Notes: a model not told the origin generated them from the letters alone. 35,949 nt of DNA from CAYLUN01 sp964386865 (GCA_964386865.1 CAYLUN010000054.1:1-35949), one strand, 5' to 3'. Numbered from the stretch's first letter, positions 25,801 through 32,447 are shown. Made by a program: numbers and translations.

Positions 25801-27787
25801 CTGTCGGCGACTTGATCAGGGTCAGCGCCGGAGCGAAGCCGAAATCGGCGGTGAGCACGCTGACCGGATTGGCGTTCGTGCGCGCGGCGTCAAGTCCGAG
25901 TGAATAGACGCTCGGCGTCGTGATCGTGTAGCCGACCGGCAAGTCCGAGTCCGACGCGTTGACGGCCACCAGATAGGCGCCGTCAACCAGATCGGTAAAC
26001 AGGTAGCCACCGCTGGCCGACGAGTTGGTCGATGCGATGTACAGGTCGCCCGCGTCCACCGTGCCGTTGGTGTTGGCATCGTAGTAGAGCCCCACCGAAA
26101 CGTGGAAGAGCCCGGGCTCGGCTCCGTCCTGAACCTGGTTCCCCAGCATGCCGCCGCCGCTGCCGTTGTCCGCATACACCTGGTCGCCGAGCTGGTTGTT
26201 GCCTCTGATCCGCGTACTGGCCGTGGCCGTGGCGAACGGCTCAGTGTTGCCCATGCTGAGCCCGCCCGTGTTCACGACCAGCGGCGCCTGCCTGTAGGGG
26301 CTGTCCACTTGAACGGAAAAACGAACCGTGCCTGTCTGCCCCGGAGGCAGCGTGACCGTCAGCCACCATTGGATATCCGTCACGGCGTCAGCCAACACAG
26401 GCTCCGAGGTCAGCCACCCGGCGGCGTTGTTCGTCGAGTACAGAATCGTGTAGTCGCCCATGCCGGCTGGCGGCGCATTGCTGACGGAAGCCGAACCCGC
26501 CACGTAGCGGGTGCCGGCGGGCACGTGGTCTTGGATCACCAGCGGAACGCCTTGCTCGGGATTTCCGACGCTCACCGCGCCGTTGTTCGTGAACGTGATC
26601 AGATATGGGATCGCCTCCCCCGGCGACACCACGTCGACGCCCGCGCGCTTGGTCAAGGCGGCCGAAGGCGCTGGCGCGCTGACGAGATCCGTCCCCAAAA
26701 GCGCGCCGTAGTCGCTGTTGAACTTCTCGTTGTTGGAGCCGGAAGCCGCCTCTTGGTAGGGCGTCAGCTGGCTCGAACTGGCCGCCCTCAAGGGCACGAA
26801 CTGATACCTCACGAAGCCGACGACGCTGTTGTTGTCCGGAAGATTCTTGAAGTAGAGCTGGTCCGTCGCAATGACAGCCTGCTCGCCGCCTCCGATCAGC
26901 CCGACCACCAGCAGCACATCGGTCTTCACGAGCCGGAAGGACCCGGCGTCGAAGAGCGCCGGATCGCCCACCGGCTGCAGCCAAACGTCCTGATCAGGAA
27001 CCAGGTCGCCGTCGGCGTCGTAACCCGCGCCGACATTGCCCAGTTGATACCACACCCCTTCGATCCGTATCTCGGAGCCGACCGAGCCGTCCGCCGCGAT
27101 GTTCGTCCACGCCGGCGTGTAGGCCGCAAGCAGGTCTTGGTACGCTTGCGGCACCTGGTTCGCGGTGTTCGGCAGGATCTTATTGGCCGAGGCCGAGATC
27201 TCATTCCGCATCGTAGCCGTGCTGGTCTGGTTGGCCCGAAGTGCGGACGCGCCCGTTCCGGCGGTAACCCAGATGTCGTAATTCAGCCAGAGGTCGTCGG
27301 ACGGGTTCGGGCCCGAGCCGAAAACCGGAAGGCGGCCGGCATCGAGAAGCGGGTAGCTGACCAGCCAGTAGACGGTCACCGACTGGCCCGCCTTGACAAC
27401 TCCCATGTAGCGGATCGCATCGCCCTGTCCCATGCTGCCGCCCTCGTGCGCCAGTGCGAATTGGCCGCCCGCCAGCGGCCCCGTCAGTCCGGGGTGTTTA
27501 CGGCTGGGATAGACGCCCGGCGTGCTGTTGGTGCCGCCCCCGTAATTCCCGATGTAGGCGAAGACATTGGCCAGATCCGTGGTGCCGTCATTCCAGATCT
27601 TGGCCGAGAGGTAGGCGGAGCGGGGACTCTTCGACGCCGGCGTGCCGACGTTCGAGTCCACAACGAAGTTCGGCGCCGCGATCACTTCAATGCGTAGGGC
27701 GCCGCTGGGGTTTGCCGCCAAGCCCCGCTCAGGCGCCACGCCTGCCATCAGTATCGCCAAGATCCCGCACGCCCCGAATACATTCAT
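19880..27787 (-). CDS. Giant secreted multidomain protein with about twelve SdrD_B-like repeats, DUF11 and GEVED domains
   Basis: The 2,635-residue product starts MNVFGACGILAILMAGVAPE with a signal peptide cleaved near residue 25; GAGGTG lies five bases before this ATG, while an in-frame ATG at 27883 would bury the signal. Residues 30-370 are unassigned. DUF11-like segments (about 375-525, and again after about 660) carry LTKRAGVDVVSPGEAIPYLITFTN. About twelve SdrD_B/Cna_B-type units follow, each like IGDTVWRDLNADGVQ..GITNVAVRL..YLFANLPDGRY; their DxNxDG loops probably bind calcium. A GEVED domain (YDFGDLPASYG ... DDGETEDYRWNF) lies among them. The C-terminus (about 2450-2635) is beta-rich and ends FFKVVMQGEVAQ, without a PEP-CTERM, LPXTG or autotransporter signal. 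It is probably a surface or matrix stalk; its retention mechanism is unknown. Confidence 0.88.
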   Translation of the reverse strand: MNVFGACGILAILMAGVAPERGLAANPSGALRIEVIAAPNFVVDSNVGTPASKSPRSAYLSAKIWNDGTTDLANVFAYIGNYGGGTNSTPGVYPSRKHPGLTGPLAGGQFALAHEGGSMGQGDAIRYMGVVKAGQSVTVYWLVSYPLLDAGRLPVFGSGPNPSDDLWLNYDIWVTAGTGASALRANQTSTATMRNEISASANKILPNTANQVPQAYQDLLAAYTPAWTNIAADGSVGSEIRIEGVWYQLGNVGAGYDADGDLVPDQDVWLQPVGDPALFDAGSFRLVKTDVLLVVGLIGGGEQAVIATDQLYFKNLPDNNSVVGFVRYQFVPLRAASSSQLTPYQEAASGSNNEKFNSDYGALLGTDLVSAPAPSAALTKRAGVDVVSPGEAIPYLITFTNNGAVSVGNPEQGVPLVIQDHVPAGTRYVAGSASVSNAPPAGMGDYTILYSTNNAAGWLTSEPVLADAVTDIQWWLTVTLPPGQTGTVRFSVQVDSPYRQAPLVVNTGGLSMGNTEPFATATASTRIRGNNQLGDQVYADNGSGGGMLGNQVQDGAEPGLFHVSVGLYYDANTNGTVDAGDLYIASTNSSASGGYLFTDLVDGAYLVAVNASDSDLPVGYTITTPSVYSLGLDAARTNANPVSVLTADFGFAPALTLIKSPTVAGPVYESRLVSYTLAVTNNLQGDGTGVGAPAQYMVWAGQVDAAHSGTGNSAWLSPGSALSAADGLCATGQLNNLDEDLNVHGFALGLHAGSITNVKIVASVYLAGGSYNAGDTFRLSLVNHANNAAITSVTYAVSSLTNGFVAADVTRSAAWNWADITTNKYCVEVLSHSTGGNKGIILLDAVGLQVTSDQTSGAGVGSTTLNPVPLTDTFDTRLLQFVSASETPASVATNGATGTLFWNNVGPLYPGGGKTVTVTFRGIEPPNNAAAVVTNSAAVTNAFFSNGRPSNQAYDQAVTNLLPTGVIGDFVWRDQNRDGLTNGESGMSNVKVVLTPPAGVDAGAGIGVSLTNTTDRNGYYLFTGLASTGRYVVAVLTSSLPNRGAGVTNTYTEMNGTNSPNSVTYVTDMIPTSSGGADKHLSADFGYFWDGATIDGRVWNDLNRSGTPAADAGENGLTNVTVYLYRVGSPSAPVATNRTDATGYFNFTGNYTGAYYVVVSTNTGPLSGGTTWTQTFDTDGTNSASSVAVVVVSGDSAHVDFSYYQTGPYAIGDTLYYDWNGDGVQNAGDEGIPNVPVLLYWDSNSNGVIDAGADVLMATAGTDLLGHYHFLDLPPASYLVVVDGASTNLPSLYTVTADPFAAKDGRSLVTITTANRLDQDFGYQPHGFGMIGDTVWRDLNADGVQSGPQETGITNVAVRLYADMNNDGTYVLLATTNTAASGQYLFANLPDGRYQVVVDTASPSLPKDAFNKAFVPTTATNQVVLLQGGASVLTADFGFASLGAIGDTIYFDNNASGSQDWNEGGISNVTVNLYRDVNGDGAYDGGDALFETRTTVANGSYLFTALPQGLYVVVVDTNNSPPLARTHLTAAPALDGQPLTNSALQSLYSQYGIEVQPGTAFMGADFGFQPPGVIGETVWIDGNGSGVREANEIGIADVGLVLSGGATVVTNRTDVDGYYSFSGLADGVYTVQALTNDVNFPVGLRATYDPDGTNTASRVNAIAITNGHIVAVNGVARADFDLSINFGYQYAGDNSLSGTVGLDGAPQDGVLGSGASGVAADEMAFPGQRVYLYIWNDVDGNGVVDSGETVQFGSTLTDANGDYQFTGLPNGIGPGTNRYLVSLSAPMEHLALTTTNGSTSALSVVPTTNSVGEVSSAYQVVAVAASTANIDFAFRDTWLYDFGDLPASYGTLQADGGAQNRVLPTPGLTLGATVTTETDGKPSAAASLDTGDDGVTTTGFWQEGSGGATLQVTVGTGSGWLVGYVDFNGNGNFLDAGELVYNDAVVTNGGSGSGVYTLPVSVPAGSISATNATALYARFRLLPEAPTVPELAFSGLADDGETEDYRWNFGAVSDTVWADLNLDGTRDAGEPPLVGVRVYVDLNSNGVWNAGEPDGVTDAGGHYGIGGFPAGSFVVAVDTNTLPAGAQATCDFDGAPLGRADVELAEGQADDAIDFGYIFPTTVSGVVRVDVNGNGVVNAGDTNGIAGVTVQLLDSGDNVLATTVTAADGGYVFTNVLPGTYTVREVDLAGYFSTTDRDGGSDNLIAVTVVNGTPNTGNDFYDTGYARVGDLVWDDLNGNGVQDVGEPGLTNVTVRLLSAASNVLATAVTDVSGTYLFTNLLPATYLIHVVAPTQYVFTVRDAAETNDLGDSDADAAGLTAPFDLLSGANDQSRDAGLYVGALIYGYVFQDLNTNLVRTTYVDYPVANMTVTLWRAGVQVASTVTAADGSGRYAFTRLEAGAYTVRFDGSTNLLEAVPLSGDAATDPERNRAAVDGDGYIAVSTTVAPGQGVLFPTEPINAGFVKPPRPLSESVAIRAYAAGDGVHVEFATANEAGDGMITVSVWRNGVWEVLGSVPAKGYGSNVYSFSAPGLEVGGHYYFRVEDEVGYLYDLFDVPVAAFAMRLEMMQRAGLRLRWHSLPGRTYEVYSSERLVGGTWTWLRTLTALEEETCLDIEDAPSSRTRFFKVVMQGEVAQ

Positions 27788-27953
27788 CGAACACCTCGCC
27801 GTTAGACTGGCTTCAGCCCAGTCACTCATAAGCCAAGCCGCAGCCACAACTGATCGTCCGCCACCGCGCCCCGCCGCATACATTAGCCCGTCCCCGTCCT
27901 TGAGCGCATGCCAGACTTACAGTCCCTCACCGCCAACTACCTACTAAAATTTC

Positions 27954-27964
27954 GCATATTATGC
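27954..27964. promoter_or_regulatory. Short palindrome in the giant-gene/cls divergent region
   Basis: GCATATTATGC has five-base arms around a central T, in the AT-rich part of the 258-base gap between the divergent giant gene and cls. It could be an operator, but a palindrome this short is weak evidence. Confidence 0.25.
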
Positions 27965-28031
27965 TTAATACATGTGGTGACCGTCCATACGTCCTTGGTT
28001 GTATGCGCTTCCCCGGAACCACCCCCCGTGC

Positions 28032-28037
28032 TATATT
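28032..28037 (+). promoter_or_regulatory. Possible -10 box very close to the cls start codon
   Basis: TATATT (28032-28037) is a good -10 box, but the -35 position 17 bases upstream (TTCCCC, 28009-28014) is poor. Transcription would start near 28044, practically at the ATG (28046), and no ribosome binding site is visible. A leaderless mRNA is possible. Confidence 0.25.
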
Positions 28038-28045
28038 GATGATGT

Positions 28046-29566
28046 ATGTTTTGTACGAGCACGACCCTTGCCTGGCTGAACGTAACGGTACCCGAATCGA
28101 TCGGGTACGGAACGGTCTTGCATTTCGCCATCGCTGTCGCCGTGGTCCTGCACCTGCTCCGCAAACCGCACGACGCCCGGACCTCGCTGCTCTGGATCGT
28201 CTTCACATTCGCCGTCCCCGTCGTCGGCCCGCTCGCCTATCTGCTTTTCGGCATCAACACCATTCCAAACAAGGGCTGGCAGAAGCAATACTCCGACAGC
28301 ACGTTCCAGAAGCAACAACAGTTGAAGTCCCAGACGACTCACCCACTCGCCGAAATGCAAGCCGAGAGGAATGCGCTCCGCATCACGGCTGACCAGACCA
28401 GCCTGTTCCACCTCGACCGTATCCTCGACCACCTGTCGCCCAGCCACCCCCTGCTCGGCGGCAACCAAATCCAGATACTCGAGCCGGCCGAGATCGCGCT
28501 CGAGGAGATGTTGCTCGCCGTCCGGAGCGCGCAGAAACACATTCACCTCACGACCTACATCTTCAACGACGACGCCATCGGCCGGCGGCTGATGGATCTT
28601 CTCGTCGAACGCGCCCAAGCCGGCGTGGAGGTGCGCGTGCTGTACGACGCGTTCGGCTCCGCCGGCGCCAACTTGCGCCTCTTCTTCTGGCGGCGCCGCC
28701 ACGTCCCCAACCTACGCATCATCGGCTTCTCGCAGGCCAACGTGCTGAAGCGCAAATTCCAGCTCAACCTGCGCAACCACCGCAAGATCCTCGTCGTTGA
28801 CGGCAGCGTCGCCTTCATCGGCGGCGTCAACTTCCTCGACGACTATCTGCCGCGCGACGGCAAGCCCGGCACGATCGATTACCACTTCAGGCTGCAAGGC
28901 CCGTCCGTGCTCGAGCTCCAATACACGTTCCTGCGCGACTGGTACTACATGACCGACGACCCCGCCGAGGCGCTTCTGGCCAGCACCTTTTTCCCGGTTC
29001 CCGAGCAAACCGGAAGCTATGCCGTCCGCCTCCAAAACAGCGGCCCGACGCGCGACGAGACCGGAGCGGCGCTCGACACGTACTTCGCCGCGATCAACCT
29101 GGCCCAGCGGCAGATCCTGATCGTCACGCCCTACTTCGTGCCGCCCGAATCCCTGATCCTCGCCCTGCGCCAGGCCGCCTATCGCGGCGTGGACGTCAAA
29201 GTGCTCGTCCCGTCCGTGAACAACCACCCCACACTCCGGCTGGCCTCGCATGCGCTCTACGCACCGCTGCTCACCGCCGGCGTGCGCATCTTCGAGCGAC
29301 GCCCGCCCTTCATACATGCCAAGGCCGCCATTATCGACGACGCCGTATCGATCATCGGCAGCGTGAACATCGACTCCCGCAGCCTGCACCTCAACTACGA
29401 GACCAACCTCGTGGTGTTCGACACCGACTTCGCCGCGCGCCTCCTGTCCACCATTCAGGACGACCTCGCGCACGCCGACGAAATCTCCTACGACGACTGG
29501 CGCAACCGACCCGCCCTGCACCAGCTCGCCGAGAACTTCTTCAACCTCTTCCACCCCATCGCGTGA
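28046..29566 (+). CDS. cls: Cardiolipin synthase (phospholipase D superfamily)
   Basis: The enzyme joins two phosphatidylglycerols, or a related pair, to make cardiolipin in the cytoplasmic membrane. The 506-residue length fits bacterial Cls. Two N-terminal membrane segments (about 21-38 and 47-69, the latter ending VVGPLAYLLFG) precede two PLD domains with intact HKD motifs: His245-Lys247-Asp252 in NHRKILVVDG, followed by AFIGGVNF; and His424-Lys426-Asp431 in PFIHAKAAIIDD, followed by SIIGSVNIDSRS. TPYFVPPESL, typical of Cls, lies between them. The gene is divergent from the giant surface-protein gene, and a repeat-rich gap follows. ClsA-type architecture is favoured over the shorter ClsB because of the membrane segments. 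Confidence 0.93.
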   Translation: MFCTSTTLAWLNVTVPESIGYGTVLHFAIAVAVVLHLLRKPHDARTSLLWIVFTFAVPVVGPLAYLLFGINTIPNKGWQKQYSDSTFQKQQQLKSQTTHPLAEMQAERNALRITADQTSLFHLDRILDHLSPSHPLLGGNQIQILEPAEIALEEMLLAVRSAQKHIHLTTYIFNDDAIGRRLMDLLVERAQAGVEVRVLYDAFGSAGANLRLFFWRRRHVPNLRIIGFSQANVLKRKFQLNLRNHRKILVVDGSVAFIGGVNFLDDYLPRDGKPGTIDYHFRLQGPSVLELQYTFLRDWYYMTDDPAEALLASTFFPVPEQTGSYAVRLQNSGPTRDETGAALDTYFAAINLAQRQILIVTPYFVPPESLILALRQAAYRGVDVKVLVPSVNNHPTLRLASHALYAPLLTAGVRIFERRPPFIHAKAAIIDDAVSIIGSVNIDSRSLHLNYETNLVVFDTDFAARLLSTIQDDLAHADEISYDDWRNRPALHQLAENFFNLFHPIA

Positions 29567-29721
29567 GGCAAGAGGTCGGAGACCGACCGTGCAATCCCGA
29601 AAGATCGCAGGTCACCGTGTTCCAAACCAAAGGATAGTCCACTCCAAAGTAGTGGTGAATCGTAATCGGTTGGTGACTGGGGGGGCGAACACCCGGTCAA
29701 CCGGGCTTGCGAAGCCTGTAG

Positions 29722-29743
29722 CTCCGCCGCTGCGTCGGCGGAG
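29722..29743. repeat. Hairpin, family A copy 1
   Basis: CTCCGCCG and CGGCGGAG form a perfect 8-bp stem around the 6-base loop CTGCGT. GTAG precedes the stem and AG follows it. There is no T-run, so it is not a standard terminator. It is related to the hairpin at 29829-29850. Confidence 0.7.
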
Positions 29744-29805
29744 AGGATGCGGAAGCCCTGCCGACGTGCGTGCGAAGCCCCCACCATACGTCGCCCGCTC
29801 AGCGT

Positions 29806-29878
29806 GCTCTTCCGGCGACACAGCGCTCTTCCGGCGACACAGCGCCGGAACTACAGCACGCCCTTCCGGCAACTCAGC
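29806..29878. repeat. 19-bp tandem repeat, two exact copies plus one diverged copy
   Basis: GCTCTTCCGGCGACACAGC occurs at 29806-29824 and 29825-29843 head to tail; a third copy with a few changes lies at 29860-29878. The unit is one arm and loop of the family A hairpin, so the array looks like local duplication of a palindromic element. Confidence 0.7.
29829..29850. repeat. Hairpin, family A copy 2 (inverted orientation)
   Basis: TTCCGGCG and CGCCGGAA form a perfect 8-bp stem with a 6-base loop. Read on the minus strand it is GTAG-TTCCGGCG-CTGTGT-CGCCGGAA-GAG, aligning with copy 1 at 29722-29743 but with two base pairs exchanged in compensatory fashion. Confidence 0.7.
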
Positions 29879-30060
29879 GTACCCGTTTCGGAGGTGTGTG
29901 CAGATGAATCCGCATTTCTCGCATTCGAATACCACCCCTGACACCAACCGATTACGTCCGTTTACAGTTCGCTTCACCAGCTTGCTTCACTCGCATGCAG
30001 CATATGGCGGATCTACCGTTACTCAGGCGAATGCCGCCAGGTTCTACACAAGCCCAACCG

Positions 30061-30747
30061 CTACGGCACCAGCCGCGTCCGGTAGAACCGGCGCGGAAAC
30101 ACCGACAGGTCGGCCTCGAGGTAACTGGCCGCGCCACCTTCCACCGTGTTGGTGCCAAGCACAACCCAATGTACCAGGTTCGTCGACGCCTCGAAGACGT
30201 AGCGCCGGGCCTCGATGCCCTGGAACCAGACGCGCAGCCCGCCGCCGCCCTCCTGCGTCAACGCGAGGAAGCTGCCGCCGGACCAGACCGTGACCACCCC
30301 GTCGGCCTCCGCGAGCGGCTGCACGCGACGGCCGCCGACCTGCGCCACGATGGCGCCGGACAGCGCCACCGGCACGTCGCCGTCCGGCGCGTTGGTGGGC
30401 ACGCTGAAACTCACCCACACCACCGCGCCGGGGCTAAGCGGGGCGTTGGTCGGCGAGTAGACGAGCACCCGCCGCAGGCCGGCGCCGAGCGGCTCCTGAT
30501 CCACGACATGGCCCGACAGACCCGCGCCGGGCGCGAGGCCCGCCCAGCCCACGGCGGAGGGGTTGTACGTGATGTCGAACTGCGCCCCGACCGCGCCGGA
30601 CGCGCCCGCGCAGGTCACCGGCACGCTCACGGCCGTGCCCGGCGGCGCGACCGCCTCGCCGACCCGCAGCTCCGCCGCGCGGGCCGCAACGCAGGCGAGC
30701 GCCAGTGCCGCGAGGGTCGCGAACGTGCGGCGTCTTCCAGCCTTCAT
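30061..30747 (-). CDS. Secreted protein with cohesin-like domain
   Basis: The 228-residue protein has a signal peptide (MKAGRRRTFATLAALALACVAARA). Residues 26-150 resemble a cohesin-type jelly roll: VGEAVAPPGTAVSVPVTCAG, then VGAQFDITYNPSAVGWAGL, then GAVVWVSFSVPTNAPDGDVPVALSGA, following the cohesin pattern of a pre-strand, 'pGd.v.vpV', 'qF.l.YdP' and a late valine-rich strand. Residues 160-228 (RRYVFEASTNLVHWVVLG ... FPRRFYRTRLVP) are a C-terminal beta domain common in secreted PVC proteins. I chose the start at 30747 because it begins the signal peptide; an ATG at 30777 would add ten residues, and neither has a strong ribosome binding site. The dockerin-bearing protease gene lies two genes upstream on the same strand. 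Cohesin assignment is by pattern; a related carbohydrate-binding fold is possible. Confidence 0.65.
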   Translation of the reverse strand: MKAGRRRTFATLAALALACVAARAAELRVGEAVAPPGTAVSVPVTCAGASGAVGAQFDITYNPSAVGWAGLAPGAGLSGHVVDQEPLGAGLRRVLVYSPTNAPLSPGAVVWVSFSVPTNAPDGDVPVALSGAIVAQVGGRRVQPLAEADGVVTVWSGGSFLALTQEGGGGLRVWFQGIEARRYVFEASTNLVHWVVLGTNTVEGGAASYLEADLSVFPRRFYRTRLVP

Positions 30748-30807
30748 GAGCGTCGTGTCTTGTACGTTGTTGGACATAAGCTGTGGCCATTCCGGAGTAA
30801 CTGGGAG

Positions 30808-30911
30808 CGGGGACACTCCTGTCCCCGTCTGGGAGGCGGGACACTCCTGTCCCGCAGCAAGGACAAGAGTGTCCTTGCTCCCAATGAAAACCGAGGACAG
30901 GAGTGTCCTCG
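30808..30911. repeat. Cluster of four hairpins sharing a GGACA/TGTCC core (family B)
   Basis: Four perfect palindromes lie in 104 bases: 30808-30827 (stem CGGGGACA), 30836-30855 (GCGGGACA), 30856-30879 (AGCAAGGACA) and 30892-30911 (CGAGGACA), each with a 4-base loop (CTCC, CTCC, AGAG, GGAG). The last two are in inverted orientation. GGGAGC and GCTCCC flank the group. They occupy the 250-base gap upstream of the cohesin-like gene. There are no T-runs, so they are unlikely to be simple terminators. Confidence 0.8.
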
Positions 30912-30997
30912 CTCCTGACAGGTGCACCTAATCGCCGGTGTGTCCGATTGATTCTGTTGGCTGTTAATCATGAAAATCATTTCAATACTAACAAGCC

Positions 30998-32176
30998 TCA
31001 CCGCGTCCAGGCGTTGACCTGCACCTGCACGTTCACCGGCACCGTCACCGGCACCGTCACCGAGGCCGGGTTGACCGTGGTGTTGTCAATCTGGGCGTCG
31101 CACACTCTGTTGGTGCCGCTGTCCGGCGTCAGCACCACGCGGATCGGCACTACCCCGCCGAAGTCGCGGGCCTGCACGGTCACCGTCTGGTTCGGCGAAG
31201 AACCTTGCGGCAGATAGAAGAAGACTGGCGAACTCGCACCGGCCGTGATGTTAGTTCCGGCGACTTGGGTGATGTCCAGGCGCGGCTCCGGAGAGAGGAA
31301 CGTCACCATGTTGGCACCGACAGACAAGGCGGACGAATCCGGCAAGCAACTCAAATTTGAAATGCGCCGATGCATACCATCGATACGAATACGCCCAGAC
31401 CCGGCTCGGTTACCGTAATCTTGCTGTCGTCCACCTTGAACATTCAGTTGGCCAACTCCTTCAATTATTGGTGCCAAGAGGCGTATGGCCCCCCCGCTGC
31501 CCATATTTTCCAGATCGTATGAGGATCCATTAATGCCAGACGTACCGGCACCTCCTTCTGCGGCAATTGCTCCATTCAAACAAATGCGTACATTTGATGC
31601 TAATACGATACCGCCGCCACCGCCGCTACCCCCACATTGGTAAGCTCCGTAGCCGCCGCCACCGCCAGAGCCGCCGACCATCGGAACCAAAAGCGGGCTG
31701 CCATAAATCGACCCGTGCCCACCATCAACGTTGATTGTCCTGTATGCGCCTGATCCTCCAGCGTATAGCCCCCCCCACCCGCCCCCAGGACCGCAACCAG
31801 GCCCTGAAGCCCCACTCCCCAAGCCCGGCTTGCCGCCCGCAAAGCCTCCGGGCCCGCCGGCTCCGGCCGCAACAGGTGTGCCATTTGTGCCACATATGTT
31901 GATTATCCCGTTGATCAGTACATCGCCCGTTGCCAACAGATACACAGGCGTATTGAGGGTGTTGGGTGTGAAGCGGAGCGTCGCGTTCGACGCGATGTTA
32001 ATCGTCGTGCAATGGAACTTGCCGTCCAGCGGCAGCGGCAGCGTGGTGTTGGTGGTGATGGTCATCGCACCGTAACTACCGGTACTACCCGAGTTGAAGG
32101 TGAATTGCGCTTGAACGGAGCTGGCGGCGAGACCGCCGAACGAGCAGGCGAGGAGTGTGGCTCTCAGTGTTTTCAT
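30998..32176 (-). CDS. Secreted glycine-rich protein of unknown function
   Basis: The 392-residue product begins with a signal peptide (MKTLRATLLACSFGGLAASSVQA). Residues 25-95 are a Thr/Asn-rich beta region (ITTNTTLPLPLDGKFHCTTINI, VYLLATGDVLINGIINICG). Residues 95-270 are strongly glycine-rich, with GGPGGFAGGKPGLGSG, GGSGGGGGYGAYQCGGSGGGGG and GGAGTSGINGSS. The C-terminus (about 300-392) is a Val/Thr-rich beta region ending NVQVQVNAWTR, without a PEP-CTERM or other anchor. The product is probably an extracellular structural or adhesive protein; I cannot name a family. It lies between the dockerin-bearing protease and the cohesin-like protein, all on the minus strand. The start at 32176 was chosen for the signal peptide; the longer open frame upstream crosses repeat DNA. 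Confidence 0.75.
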   Translation of the reverse strand: MKTLRATLLACSFGGLAASSVQAQFTFNSGSTGSYGAMTITTNTTLPLPLDGKFHCTTINIASNATLRFTPNTLNTPVYLLATGDVLINGIINICGTNGTPVAAGAGGPGGFAGGKPGLGSGASGPGCGPGGGWGGLYAGGSGAYRTINVDGGHGSIYGSPLLVPMVGGSGGGGGYGAYQCGGSGGGGGIVLASNVRICLNGAIAAEGGAGTSGINGSSYDLENMGSGGAIRLLAPIIEGVGQLNVQGGRQQDYGNRAGSGRIRIDGMHRRISNLSCLPDSSALSVGANMVTFLSPEPRLDITQVAGTNITAGASSPVFFYLPQGSSPNQTVTVQARDFGGVVPIRVVLTPDSGTNRVCDAQIDNTTVNPASVTVPVTVPVNVQVQVNAWTR

Positions 32177-32243
32177 GGTTGGCCTATGGGTTGTGTGTTT
32201 CAAGTTCAAGGTTGAGGCGCGTGCGGTGCCCCGGTCACGGGCA

Positions 32244-32259
32244 CCGGGACGGAGCCCGG
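32244..32259. repeat. Hairpin, family C copy 1 (minus-strand loop CTCCGT)
   Basis: CCGGG and CCCGG form a 5-bp stem around ACGGAG. On the minus strand the loop reads CTCCGT and is preceded by GGAGGG, aligning with 32509-32528. It lies in the 385-base gap between the protease and glycine-rich genes. Confidence 0.6.
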
Positions 32260-32278
32260 CCCTCCCGCTGTAGTCCGG

Positions 32279-32398
32279 CGGCTCGGCACAGCCTCGCCCC
32301 CCAGTCCTGCGGACAAGACGGGCGCTCTGGGGGGCGAACCTGCGGTGAGCCGTATGCGGGACAGGCGCAACACGGCTCGGCACAGCCTCGCCCCCCAG
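32279..32398. repeat. Pair of 26-bp direct repeats, plus an inverted partial copy
   Basis: The same 26 bases, beginning CGGCTCGGCACAG and ending CGCCCCCCAG, occur at 32279-32304 and 32373-32398. Each can fold (GGC.GGC against GCC.GCC around ACA). An 11-base inverted copy of the right end (CTGGGGGGCGA) lies between them at 32327-32337. There is no gene here; the segment is part of the repeat-filled gap 32177-32561. Confidence 0.75.
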
Positions 32399-32447
32399 CG
32401 CGACGGGAGCCCTCGCATCGTAGACGCGGCGCCCCCGCCGCGCCCGC

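Larger units (their letters stand above)
29661..29956. mobile_element. MITE-like 296-bp element with imperfect 25-bp terminal inverted repeats
   Basis: The left end (29661-29685) and right end (29956-29932) are inverted copies: the outer 15 bases, CGTAATCGGTTGGTG, match perfectly, and 22 of 25 positions match overall. The interior holds two hairpins and a 19-bp tandem repeat, and no convincing gene; a 121-codon minus-strand frame (29977-29612) crosses it but has no recognisable family or ribosome binding site. I see no clear target duplication at the edges. It lies between the convergent cls and cohesin-like genes and fills most of the 494-base gap (29567-30060). It may be a non-autonomous transposon or a relic of an insertion sequence; no transposase is present. 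Confidence 0.5.

Noticed and set aside
29806..29878. Short CRISPR array
   Set aside because: The 19-bp units are directly abutting or separated by only 16 bases, are part of a hairpin repeat, and no cas genes are nearby.
29612..29977. Minus-strand open frame of 121 codons with a CEKCGFIC cysteine cluster
   Set aside because: The frame crosses inverted repeats and tandem hairpins, lacks a ribosome binding site and shows no domain beyond the two or three cysteines.
30808..30911. Hairpin cluster read as a rho-independent terminator
   Set aside because: No stem is followed by a T-run on either strand, and four copies in a row with alternating orientation fit a repeat element better.
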